DNA of 64,000 nucleotides from Ectocarpus siliculosus (taxonomy: Eukaryota; Sar; Phaeophyceae; Ectocarpales; Ectocarpaceae). Position 1 is the stretch's first letter; each line of letters begins with the position of its first letter. Of this stretch, positions 46,317 to 57,641 are shown in pieces. The notes under the pieces were generated by a model, which did no database searches, had not been told where the DNA came from, and saw nothing but the letters and a program-made list of their open reading frames with translations. Made by a program: the position numbers and the translations under genes. The DNA is taken from positions 2,404,766 to 2,468,765 of the forward strand of contig FN649752.1 of assembly GCA_000310025.1 (NCBI GenBank). The letters run 5' to 3'.

Positions 46317-49300
46317 GAAGACGCCACGAACGAGCTGATTCGAACGTTCGAAACTAGAGACGATGACGTTTTCGTGTGCACGTTTGTCAAGTCGGGCACG
46401 ACGTTGACCCAGCAGATCATCACTCTGGTGAGAGAGGGAGTGACCGAGCGATGCATTATTCTGACCTGGGACGTACTGATTCATTTTTGTCCATTGAGCG
46501 CCAACTACTGTAGTTCAATTTCAGAGTACCGGCCACTTTTTTTGGCCTAGACGAAATCACGCGGGGGACACACTAGAAGCGAGCGTGCGGGTGTTCGCGC
46601 ACTGAGAAAGTGTCTTATAGTGGGGGCGGGATACAGGGCGCAGTCATCCTGGGAGAGGCATTTGTTGCGGGGGGGGGGGCATGGGGGCTCGTGGGGGCAC
46701 CAAACCGCCCATCACCCAAGTGTGAACGACGTTGGCTGCCCATGTTATTGCACATTGTTGAGTTTCCATGTATTTGTGGCGTCCCTCTTGTATTGCTTTA
46801 TGCTCTGTTTTCCTCAAGAAACGACAGCGGTTTTACGATCCCGTTTCACTCTGGGACGACCGTTCGGTTTGGGCACACAAATGACGTGCTACTGTTCGTT
46901 TCTCCTGTGTTGGCAAGCGTGGCGCACGAGGTATTGGGTCGGGGTGGAATCACCCCCACAGGAGGAGATCGGACGGTAAATATGTGGCGTTTTGGGAATA
47001 GCAAGACGCCCCAAGCACAGGAAAGACGTTCGAAATATATTGTGTCATGCTCACCTACAATATCGTCATGAACGTATCCGCAATGTTGTCGATGGATGGG
47101 TTGTACTCGTGACTTCGTCGTGCGCACGTATGAGTGCATACGTGGAATTCTTCCGACGAGGATGAGCTGGAGAACAACAGCAAGCATCGCATCGCTTGGA
47201 CAGGACAGGTCTGTTGGCCGTCGGCATGGTACGCCATCGCGCCGCCGGCCAAGGAGGCCGACCATCTACAGCATTTCAAAGATTCTTATGTCCAAAGTCG
47301 TTCGATTGTCACCCAAGACAATGAGGCTCGTCAATTCTCCCCCATTTTGGGTTTGCACTACATGTGACTCAGCGTGCTCGTCACTGACGGTGTGTATTTG
47401 TGTAATACGTGATGTTCTTTCGTGGTTGCAGCTCCTTAACAAGGGAGAGCAGGGGGAGAAGAACTATACTTCAGTCGTGCCGTGGATGGAATCGCTCTTG
47501 TTTAGGCAGCCGGAGAACCCGTCTCCTGAAGATGAACGGGACCGCGAGGTGAGGGAGCAGACTACAATACTGTACTTCGATCCCCTACCAATGGATCAAA
47601 ATGGCGTTCGTGCGATTTGCTGTCGACCTCTGTGACCGGTTCTTCGTTGAGCTGCTAAATTTTTGCGTTCTGGACGCCGCGCTTGCGTCCCACTGCGCCG
47701 AGCTGTTTCATGGGACCCTTGGCAAACAGTGAACCCATGGTTGTGTCGATCCTACCATGCAATGTCCATGTACCCACGTGATTATCCCACGAAATTTGTG
47801 AACCAGCAAAGTGGGTGCATTAGGTGCAAACACTCGTATCACTGACGAGAAAAATGCGTTGTTTTTTACCTACTCAGACACGTCATTCGCAACAACCCCT
47901 CGTCACTCGCAAGTGCAGGAACACACCCAAACCATGCCCAGTCAACAATGACATGAGTGGTCATGAATCCATCGACTTCTGTGAGTTCCTTCAGGGGGCT
48001 GTGGTTGCGGGGGATTCAGCTGCATCGATAGCCCCCATGGCACAAAAAGCCTCAAAGCCAGCTCTGCCTTCGCCACAACCCAAAACCGCAGCAGGGTATG
48101 TCGTCCTGCCAGGTCGGCGAAGCCAAGTGTGGGCTACGTAACATTTCACGTAGACGCAAAGGGGCAGGAAGCACGAAAGGAACTAGGTTGTATTGTTGTT
48201 TTCAACCTCTTCCTCCAGTTTCGGCTGGGGGGGTTCGTCGCTCCTTTGATGATAAACCTTCCCTGCGCCAGATATCACTGGACAGTCAACATCCACAACT
48301 CTTCCGAGGTTTTTTTCACTTCCAACGTTAGCATATTATCCAAGGAAGGGTTGTGCGCAAGAACGAGAAACTCACCCAAAGGATTAGGGTCGTCTCGCAC
48401 TGTCTGCAGTAATACCGCTACACAATGACTTCAGGTGAATGCATGATCGACGCCAAGCCTGTTGGTCAAAGGGGGTTTGGTTTATAAGAGTGCGCGGGCA
48501 AGGTACACATCGAGCGATACCAGCTGTCATTCGACGATTCGTGAAAAAATTGGTGTCGCATCCGAGGGCATCAAGGATATACTATTTGTTCTCTGGTTTT
48601 GAGTTGATGTCGTCACGTGTAGCTGATTTCTGTAACCAACACGCCGCCAACAAACCATACCCACCACCAAACCACGACCATAACCACAACAGGCGCAGGG
48701 CTGGACGCTCGAAAAGATCAAGTCGACACCTAACAGGCGGTTCTTCAAGTCGCACTCTAACCTCAAGCAGTTGCCGGTGGGCAGTGCCAAAGGGCTAAAG
48801 GTCAGGAACCGAAGCTCGTGTGCGAATGACCAGCACACAATCCACGGGGTGTTCTGCCTGGCATCAGTGCTGGTATTTCGGAAGTTAGTTGTACGTGAAA
48901 CTGGATTTTTCTCGGCGCTGGCAGGAGTCAAGTTGTACCAACTGCTATCCGTAGCCAGTTGTGTTAGCCTCTGAACGTACGTATCCAAACTTGTACGTGA
49001 TATGCGCCCTTTTTGCATATATTTCTGTTTCCCTTTGTCCCCAATACATGACGCCCTTGTATCTCAACAACTGCCTCCTGCACGAACAGGTTATCTACGT
49101 TGCGCGGAACCCCAAAGACGTCAGTGTTAGCCTTTTCCACCACGTCCGCCACAAGCAAAAGGCGGTGTTTGACGGGGACCAGTCGGACATGATCCGCTGT
49201 TTCGTCCAGGGGAGGCGAGTACACCGGGAATGGGTGTTAAACACCGGAGTCGAAGCGTCTGAACACTGTTGTTTTTGGAGTCTACTGGAGTTGTGTTGGT

Positions 49301-50754
49301 GTGTAATCATGTGGGTGGAATTATGTGCACAGGCAGGAAAAGGTTCATACACAGGTTGCCGTTATTCAAATTTTGTCAAATCAGCAAGATGAAAAAGAAA
49401 TGGCGACTCTAATTCGACCACAGTTAATGAGAACAACCGCGATTCAGGCTTAACTTGTACCCAGGTCGGTTTGACCCCCACCCATTCACCGCCTGCCGTC
49501 CCTTGGTGTGCGTGGACCACGGCGCCCACAGCGATTCCACCTCCCTCCCGATGGTCAGCTCGAACGCTGTCGTCCCCCGACGGCCATGCTGTTTTCGGCA
49601 AATGCTCTGTTGGTGTTTTCGGAGCGGGATTCCGCCCTTGGTGGTGAGGGAATCGAACTCGCTCCATGCGGTAGTTTGCACTCAAAACTATAGTAAGTAG
49701 TGCCATAGATATTCCTTGCATGCTGAGCGTCCGGGGGGGTTACTAACCGACGCTGTAGAGCGGTTGCGACACAAATTAAGAATTCTGTTGAAGGTATTGC
49801 TCAACCTGCATCGAAGTCATATACGGGCACCCTGAACGAGCAGGCTGCTGCACAGAATCGATATCATGCTCTCTTTGTTTGCAAATTTCCAGGTATCACC
49901 CCTTCGCCCCTAACCTCTACTGGGAAGCTACTAGCGGCTTCACCAAACCGTTAGTCGACGACGTTCGCACCCCCTTCGATGATGTTCCCCGTGCGTGTCA
50001 CTACCATGAACGGTCGGGCACATGGAGGTCTTTGATTCGAGGCGGTTCTTGTCTGCTCGTCTCGTGTCTCACTCGGTCGGCAGGTGCCAGAACGGTTCGT
50101 GGTTCAACCACGTGCTCGAGTGGTGGGAGGCAGCTCAGGCGGACCCCGAGCATGTGTTGTTTCTGCACTACGAGAACATGCTCAAGGAGCCGGAGGAGAA
50201 CATCCGGAAGATCGCCGATTTCGCAGGCATCGAGCACACGCCCGAAACGATTGCTAAGGTGTGCGAGCACCAAAATGTCTGTTTCCTCTCCATGCTATGG
50301 GACATCCGTTGAAGCCGTTTGATCAACCTATCTCAGAAGGGTGAATAGATAGATGGATTGTAGTCCCAAAGACCCCAAAGCACGCTAGCTACCAAGGGCA
50401 GCCAAGTTGCCTCGAACAAGGTTTAGGGAAAATGAGAGAAGCCAAAGGAACGAGAGGGTTCGTGGGTGATACCGATACAGCTGATGCTCACTCTTGTCAA
50501 TCTGTTTTGTCATGTACTGCTCTTTGTCGGGGCCTTCCCTCCAGACGGCTGCCGCGTCCACCATTGACTCTATGAGGCAGAACCCAAAGGCCAACATTAA
50601 GCCCAGCGAGAATCACTTGCGCAAAGGGGGCGCCGGGGGGTGGCGGGACGTGTACACGGCGAGAGAGTCGGAGGCCTTCGACGAGATCTACATGCAACAG
50701 ATGGAGGGCACCGGTCTCCGGATGGACTTCGGGGAAGGGCTCGTCATGCCCTAG
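46317..50754 (+). CDS. Sulfotransferase (PAPS-dependent), six exons recognised
   Basis: Transfers sulfuryl from PAPS to an acceptor hydroxyl or amine, probably a cytosolic-type enzyme. Exons: 46317-46427 (VFVCTFVKSGTTLTQQI, the 5'-phosphosulfate loop), 47432-47548 (VVPWMESLLF), 48693-48800 (GWTLEKIKSTPNRRFFKSHS, the substrate-side His), 49090-49214 (VIYVARNPKDVSVSLFHH, the 3'-phosphate-binding motif), 50084-50258 (NGSWFNHVLEWWEAA, HVLFLHYENML) and 50545-50754 (LRKGGAGGWRDVYT, the conserved RKG..G.W box, then a TAG stop). All phases agree. The fourth exon ends at AG|GCGAGT, a GC donor, and the join restores an AGG codon (QGRCQNGSW). The usual Tyr-Pro before KSGT is Phe-Val here. The recognised part is 281 residues; 30-40 N-terminal residues are missing from this model. 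The acceptor is unknown. In brown algae such enzymes may sulfate cell-wall fucans, but nothing in the sequence proves that. Confidence 0.85.
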
Positions 50755-51900
50755 TGCCCATCGTTCATGGATTGTACAAGCAGCAGGTAGTGTGTGGCCT
50801 CCCCACCCCGTCTGCCTTTCGCTGGTGCCAGGAGTGTTGTTCGAGGGTGGCGTGTGTTGCATGAGGATCGCGACAGACAAGGAAGACTGGGCTTCGTATT
50901 TCCGTTGCCCACCCACGTACGACTGCGGTGGTAGTGCGATGGATTGCAAAACTCAGCTTCCTTTCGTTGTGTTACTGTTGTGGATATTTGGAGTCCCTAG
51001 ATCACTGCTGGTCTATGTGTGTATGTACACGGCAGCCCCGTGATCATCCTGCATACGGTGAGAAGAACTTGATGTGTATCTATGTGCTCCTTGGAGTGTG
51101 TGCGTGCACATACTGCACTATTTGCCTTTTGGGCAGCTACTGCGGTTTATATTGGAGGGTTTAGGAAGTTCGGCACAACGGCAGTGTACCGTAGATAAAA
51201 AGAAGGCTTTTTTTTCGGTGCGCAATTCCACACCTTGCATCACGATCCAACCCTTACGAACGTTTGTCGCCGGCTCCTGTGTGTGCCGGTATCTACATTT
51301 TCCCGAGCGTTTCCTCGGGCCTCTGGGGCACATGGATGAGGGGGGCTCAAAGCCGGGGTCGTAATCTTAGCGCTCCCCTTAATGCTCACCCCTGTGAGCC
51401 CCCGAATGCCATCCTTCGGAGCTGCTCATGTTGTTAGTGGTGTACGTCCGCGAGAGTGGTTTAACGGTCCAAGATAGTCCGTCAACCCTAAGCCAGCTTG
51501 TCTTGAGTAGGTGGCATTCAATTCATGAGTCCTCCAAGAGAACCCTACAATAGTTTCTGGAGGGGTTTCGCTACGTTTGAAGAAAAAACTTGTCGCTGGT
51601 GTCACGCAAGTATGGAGCATTCACCCTACGTACATATGCCCGTCAGGGTATATTTTCGACTTGATATTCGGCGAGTCCTTGGCTATTTTTCTTATCTGAC
51701 ATCATACTTTATTTCGTCGACTTTGGGCGCCTTCGCAGGTATCATGGTTCCGATAGCTGCTACTCGTGGAAAAGCGCTATGCCAATGCACCTGGGGCGAG
51801 TAATACCGCGAAGGGGCTCCCGCGGTGCTTAAAAAGACGAAATTCATTCGATCGCAATCCCTGCACGGTACTTCAAAATCGTACAGTCGTTGGCAGTACT
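50755..51900. other. Intergenic, no gene seen
   Basis: Contains short frames only; none shows motifs or splice support. The 3' untranslated region of the sulfotransferase would start here and that of the ankyrin-like gene would end here, since the two genes converge. Confidence 0.45.
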
Positions 51901-51903
51901 GTA

Positions 51904-53010
51904 CTACGATGACACCACATCGATCGTAAGGTTGTTGGGAAATATCCGTTGAAGCAAGTCGGAATCCCATTTACAAAAGCGCCATGCCAGGCTCGTGTAG
52001 GACAGGTTTCGTGATATCGTTGTCTTGATGAGCGGCGGGTCAGCTTTGGCGGATCACGCCAACCCTTAATGATCGCTGAACTATTTCCGATTGAAGGGTC
52101 ATTCGTTTTTCCTCTCCCACTCGAAGAAGTCGTGATGCCAGTCACAAGCCGCTTGTGGAGGCAAGTCCATCTCATTGACATCTGTTGTCGATTTTTCCCT
52201 ACGTGCGTCGATCTCATGGGCATCGGTTGTTCCTCGCCCATTGAGGTACTTCAAGATGTCTCCCCGAGGCCGCATTAGAAGATGCTGCCTCGTCCCAGGG
52301 GTATCCGTTTCTTCGTGCGCATTGAAATACTTCTAAATGTCTCCCCGACGGGGCGTTATTGCAAGTCCATCGGTTCCAAGGGCACCCTTTGTTTCTCACC
52401 CATTGCAGTACTTCAAGGTGCCCCCCCGATTCGCGCTACTGCAGGTTTCCTCGTCCCACGGGCATCCGTGGCTTCCAGCCCATTGCAGGAGTTCGAGATG
52501 TCCTCCCAAAGCCGCTTTGATGTACGCCCCTCTGTCCCAGGGGCGACCACTGTTTCCGACCCACTGAAGTACTCCAAGCTGCCCCCCAGAAGGCGCGTTG
52601 GAGCACGTTACCTCCTCCCAGGGACAGCCGTTGCCTCTCGCGCAGCATTCCCCCCTAAAGCCGTGCGACGGCACGACGATCGGTTGCAGAGGAATCCGTT
52701 GTTTCCCACCCACGGCAAGACTTCAAGATGACCCCCCGAAGCCGCACTACTGCAAATTGCTTCGTCCCAAGGGCATCCGTTGTTTCTCGCGCACTGCAAG
52801 GCTTCAAGATGATACTCCGAAGCCGCGCTGCTGCAAGTTGCTTCGTCCCAGGGGCATCCGTTGTTTCTCGCCCATCGTAGAACGTCGAGATGTCCCCCTG
52901 AAGATGTCGTTAGACATGTCCATCGGTTCCAGGGACATCTGTTGTTTCTCGCTCATTGCTGTACCTCAAGATATCCCCCCGAAGCCGCGTTTCTGCAAGT
53001 CATATTGATT
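51904..53010 (-). pseudogene. Ankyrin-like repeat gene (GHLEVLQWAR repeats), decayed
   Basis: About ten tandem units of 81 bp (27 residues) on the minus strand follow the consensus GGHLEVLQWARNNGCPWDEA, then TCSNAAS. Well-preserved units lie at 52930-52740 and 52400-52215. They end in a non-repeat tail (DSDLLQRIFPNNLTIDVVSS) with a TAG at 51906-51904. The repeats form paired helices that bind proteins; this 27-residue form is known from brown algae, other stramenopiles and large DNA viruses. Signs of decay: a Trp codon of the unit near 52958 has become TGA, one unit near 52650-52690 is shortened so the frame changes, and a further slip occurs near 52200. Lineage-specific families of this type often include broken members. 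A 5' exon was not found. Confidence 0.7.
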
Positions 53011-53089
53011 GGAAGGGCCTGGATATTCGATGACATACTCACATTTAACCAAGGGATAATATGTCGAAAATTATCTCCCTGATAAGTTT

Positions 53090-53400
53090 CCCCCCTGCCC
53101 TGGGTAGCGGACTACTGGTAAACCACCGGTTTTCCGCCTATACGATACGAAGGATGTTTTTTTCATGGTGCCACCAAACTCGATACCGCTGAATACACCA
53201 AAACCGCCTGCATGAACCGCTAAAACGAAAACCGTCGAATAGGAACACCGCCGAACAACTACCGCCATGTTGGAGGTCTATCGCCTCCGGCAAACTCGCT
53301 ACCGCCGAAAATTGCACGACTGCCTTACCCAAACCAATTGCCGCCGTACACGGCAATAGAGTACCGTCGAAAACTTTACCGCAATACTTGAAGTATGACC
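53090..53400. repeat. ACCGCCGAA-iterated segment
   Basis: At least ten loosely spaced copies of ACCGC(C)GAA or TACCG(C/T)CGAA occur in about 300 bp. The pattern is like the motif-filled TIR elements elsewhere in the window, but I could not find convincing inverted ends. Confidence 0.4.
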
Positions 53401-56259
53401 GTACAACCGAAGGGAAAATGAACGATGGTGGCTTAGTCGGCAGAGGTATCGACTTGGCGAAGATGCGGCAAAAGCGAACATTGCTATTGGTCGTCTGTCT
53501 TTGGTTCTTCTAGATTTTGGTTCGGGTTCCTTGATGGTTGGCAAGGGCGCCTGGGGCGCGCACGACACACATTCACGCCGTGCGTGGTCCAGCAAAACAA
53601 CGCGCAGTGCAGAGGAAAATATCAAGACAGTGTAGAGGCTGAGTCCGGCACGACTTTGCCGCGGCCTGGTTCGGGCGATCCAGCGGATGAGAGCGTGTCG
53701 GCGGTAAAGTCCCAAGGCAGCGCTGAAACCGTGGTCGACGGCTGTGACGGCCAGGCAAAAGGGGCCGGGAAGCTCGGCACAGTACTATGGCCGTGTTCGA
53801 GGTTTTTTGGCCTCCGTCAGAGGCGTTACAGTCGAAAGCGCAAAACATCCTACCGTATGAACAAGTACCACCGAATATGGCATGTCTACCCAACGTTCAT
53901 CGCCCTAATCTGATTTGGCCGCCTCCGCCAAAGTTATTCCCCTCCAACAACGCGAAACCACCTCCCACCGAACAAAAAATAAGCGCGTATGATATTGACA
54001 ACCCGCCTGTGCCCGCCTAAAAAGTCGTTACTGACGCATTCCCAGCTCACAACCGCTTCGATGCTACATTGCCTGAGTTCGGAGTTCGCATCGTTGTATG
54101 CATAGCTCGCGTTGTACCCCATGCACACCACCCTCCGTGTCATTGAACTTTCGAGTCAATCCCACTCCAGCGGCTGAGTAGACAGTGCATGTACTACAGG
54201 TCAACCTCCCGCCCCCCGCCCCCCCGGCCACTTGGCTGGATGTTCAAATGTCATATCCGTGGGGAGCATTTCTCCAGTCTAGGACATTATTGATGGGTGA
54301 GAGAGATAGAGCCGGGCGGTCCAACAACGCCGGCCCCTCTCCACTGCAAAGTGGCTTCGGAAGAGTCTGCTCTAGCGGCGTTTCTTGGTACGCATGTTAT
54401 CAAGGTACTCGGAAACTACGCATTTCCCCTATACGCTTGTAGTGCACACTCATGTGTCTTCAATCTGTTTGTGGTGGTGGTGGTGGTGGTGGTGGTGAGG
54501 TCATGGTTGTCACCCGTTGTTGTTACTTGCTATCGTTGTTGTTGCGTTGCGTGTTGTTGTGTCACACTTTCAAATTGTGATAGTGCGATACTCCTGTCTC
54601 GTCGATGATGGAGAGGCCGGGCATGGCGGGTCTGAGAAACGCCCGTGCAAGCACTTCTTGTGTGTCGGGCTTGGAAGCGGTGGGAGGGTTATCGCACCTA
54701 CCTGTCCCTCAGGAATTTCCGTTCGTGTCCCCGAACTACATTCTGCAAGCAAGAGAATTGCCGGAATGGCGACGGTGAACGTTGGTGGTGTGGTGGTGGC
54801 CGTGGTGGCAGAATTACAGTGTTCGCGATACGGGGCCACAAAATATACTTTTCGGTCGTTGTCGACTCGAAATAACGGACCTTCATGGCCGAGAATCGAT
54901 GGTGTCAAGCCTTGGGGATCGGTTCAACCATACAGAAAGCGTGAATACATTATTTCTTATCACGCTATTGCTTGGGCTGGGAACATTGCCCTTGTTCCTT
55001 TGTTCAATCTGGAGTGCCAATTATATAATAATATGGATATAGACCCATTAGAGCTCAAACAGTTCAAGCTGTCGTGGCGATTTTCCCCGAAAAAGTCCTT
55101 TTTTGCGGCCTGATGGGAGAGGTAATTCCTTGTACTACCTGTCCGTCCCTTGGTACTTTTATGTCCGTGATGTTCCTTGTACTACCTGTTGCTCCAATGT
55201 TGACCCATGTAGTGTACAAACATTGTTACTCAAGCAGCTTGTCCCCGACAAACCAGCCACACCTGGTCCACCCTCGTGTTTGGAGGGTGATTCGAGGCAC
55301 ACGTGTCTGCAAAGGAACCGATTGGAGACCACGTACGAACCTACCGGTACTCTTGCTCACCTATATTTCCGGCCGAACAGCAAAGAACCCCGCACATCAA
55401 AGCGGCCATGTGGCGTTGCAATCTGTAACGTACTATACCCTTCACGTACCGGGGACCCCAGCCAAAATGACCTAACGGTGGGTCAACTTCACAGCATGTT
55501 CTCATACACGGTGCGTAGACCTTGAACCACTGCTCTCGCATTTTGCTCGCAATCAGTGGCCTCCATTGTTCGGTTCCACGCAGGCTCCTCTACGAAATCA
55601 CATGTCTTTTTTATAGGGTTCTTAATGTTTGCGATCTGTGAGTTGTGGTTCGTCCACGCCGACACTATATTCCGATTCATCGCTTAGGCACGTTTCAGTC
55701 GACAAGTGTCAGGGGCATCCGTTTTCTCGGCCATTAAAGTACTTCACAGTTTGTTTTGTTTTCTTTCGAATTGCTTCATTATTTCTTCGGTTTCTAGGCT
55801 ACGTGTTGGGGAGAGAGACGCACGAAACCCTCATCGTCTCTCCGGCCGCGTTAGCTGCGAAGGCCGGCGTCAACTCTTACAAATCCATCTCTCTCCCCAC
55901 AAATACTAGCCGGGGGACTACGACTGCAACCGCAAGAGTCCCAAAACTGACCAAGTCCTCAAATGGTACACACCATTCTACAACACCCGACTAGATACCG
56001 AATTTCCCGAACTTATGCCCCCACCTTCGAAAGAGAGGGATCGGAGGGCGGGATTTTCTAAACTGCCGCCGCTTGCAAACGGTCTTCTGTCTTGCGTTGG
56101 CGTAATTGTCTACACCATGGGTTTCGTCCGAGGAGTTTGATTGTTTTTTTCAATCGCACCAGCTAAAAATAACATCCAGTGTGGCCTTGACCTTTCGTGA
56201 CCCCGGCTGATGTGTCCACAAAAAAAACGAAAGGTGCCAAAACGGAACGTCCCTAATGT
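53401..56259. other. No gene supported; (GGT)n tract
   Basis: A (GGT)9-like microsatellite lies at about 54472-54497. A 198-codon plus-strand frame (54517-55113) is the longest here but begins in the repeat-flanking Val/Leu-rich sequence and has no motif. Two 105-140 codon frames at 53573-53913 and 55103-55525 are also unrecognised. Any of these could be part of an unidentified gene. Confidence 0.35.
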
Positions 56260-57500
56260 TTAGGACGCCACAAAATAAAGAGTAAAACAAACGCGAGAAT
56301 TGCCTCTACCAATCCTCGTACAGATAGCTGTGGCAACAAAGACCGGATCACTACCGATGTCATTATACTGCAAGTATTTACTAAATGCCGACACTTTTTT
56401 TCTGCTAAGAATGGATGTCATATATATGCGATATGCATATTTTAACTCCGTTTCGGCGAAATCGCTGCTGATGTTTTCCACAGTCACGCCGACATCTCCC
56501 ACGTCTGCCTCACACCGCTTCAGGTCGGCTTTCAGGTTATGTTCCGCAACGCAGCAGAGAGCACGGCAGAGAGGTCGACGAGCAAGAACAACAATAAACG
56601 CGGCGTATCTTTGCACACGGCCATCCGAAGAGCAAGCGCAAAAAAACAAAAAACTATGTACTACATCTTGTCAAGACTTATCAACAAGGCGCTGCCCAAA
56701 ATACGCGCTATTTGCTATTGTGCTATTTTGGTATTCGCAGCCAAGCGAAGCCACCACCACAAAAACGATACTTTCCGCTGTGTCCCTAGTCCATCGTGCT
56801 TTAGAATCCAGCTGGCGGGGCTCGATTTCGAAGCTTTTTCCACGGGGATACATACCGTAGCTCTGCGGTGGGCAATAGAGCAAAAATGCGAAAAGTCAGA
56901 ATCGGTTGACATTTACTTTCATGCCGCTTCTTTCTCCTGGGCCGCCATGCCATTCTTGAGTTCTTCCACCTTTGCTTCCGCCATGCGTCGTGCCTCATTG
57001 GCAAGGGTCACCTTCCTCGTCTTCAGGAGGCAAAGACAAGCAGGTACGTCCATCACGCACATAGATGATAGAAGCATGTCGCGAAACGCTGGGTTGAGAA
57101 AAGGATGGAGGATCGTACAGTATGTAGTGCGAACTGACACGATTGAGACCCTGGCGAAAAACGTCACTCCGGGCTCATGATCTCCGCCACAAACTCGGTC
57201 CTGCTGTGCGTTACGTGGTCGGCATGAGAGCAGAAATGCGAAAAGTCAGAATCGGTTGACGTTAACTCCCTTACCGCTTCTTTCTCCTGGGCCGCCATGC
57301 CATTCTTGAGTTCTTCCACTATTGCTTCCACCATGCGCCGGGCCAATTTTCTCGTCTAGCAGAAGACAACGTAACAGGTGAGCACGGCCATCACGCAGAA
57401 AGATGTCACGATAGAAGCATGTCGCGGAAACGTCGGGTTGAGAACGAGACGAAATATCGTACTGCACAAGGCGTTTAAGACCCTGGCGAAACACCAATTC
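56260..57500 (-). CDS. C-terminal coiled-coil exons of the kinase gene (candidate)
   Basis: Two related minus-strand segments at about 57497-57227 and 57167-56877 encode charged helices: ARRMVEAIVEELKNGMAAQE in the upstream copy and ARRMAEAKVEELKNGMAAQE in the downstream copy. They are a tandem duplication at a 350-bp offset. The upstream copy has a GTAAGG donor right after QEKEA. The downstream copy has GCATGA there, which removes the donor and creates a stop. Further down, about 56535-56400 reads NLKADLKRCEADVGDVGVTV and looks coding. Position and strand suggest the tail of the kinase at 57.6-60.3 kb, since NEK kinases often carry coiled coils after the catalytic domain, but linkage is not proven. 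Confidence 0.4.
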
Positions 57501-57641
57501 TAGGTCTATGTTCTCTCGATTCTACATTCTGTCCTAGTGTCGACTACGGAAACATTTGTTGGGAGTGCTTGTGGTGTTGGTGATGACCAACGCACATGCG
57601 AACGCCTCCCGGCCAAACAAGTAAAGAATGAAGACACGGAC

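Noticed and set aside
49894-50010. Extra sulfotransferase exon (YHPFAPNLYWEATSGFTKP)
   Set aside because: The direct join 49214 to 50084 restores the frame and a typical QGRCQNGSW sequence, leaving no place for this segment.
54517-55113. 198-codon ORF
   Set aside because: It begins in sequence biased by the adjacent GGT repeat, shows no motif, and overlaps an equally open frame on the other strand. Kept only as unassigned DNA.
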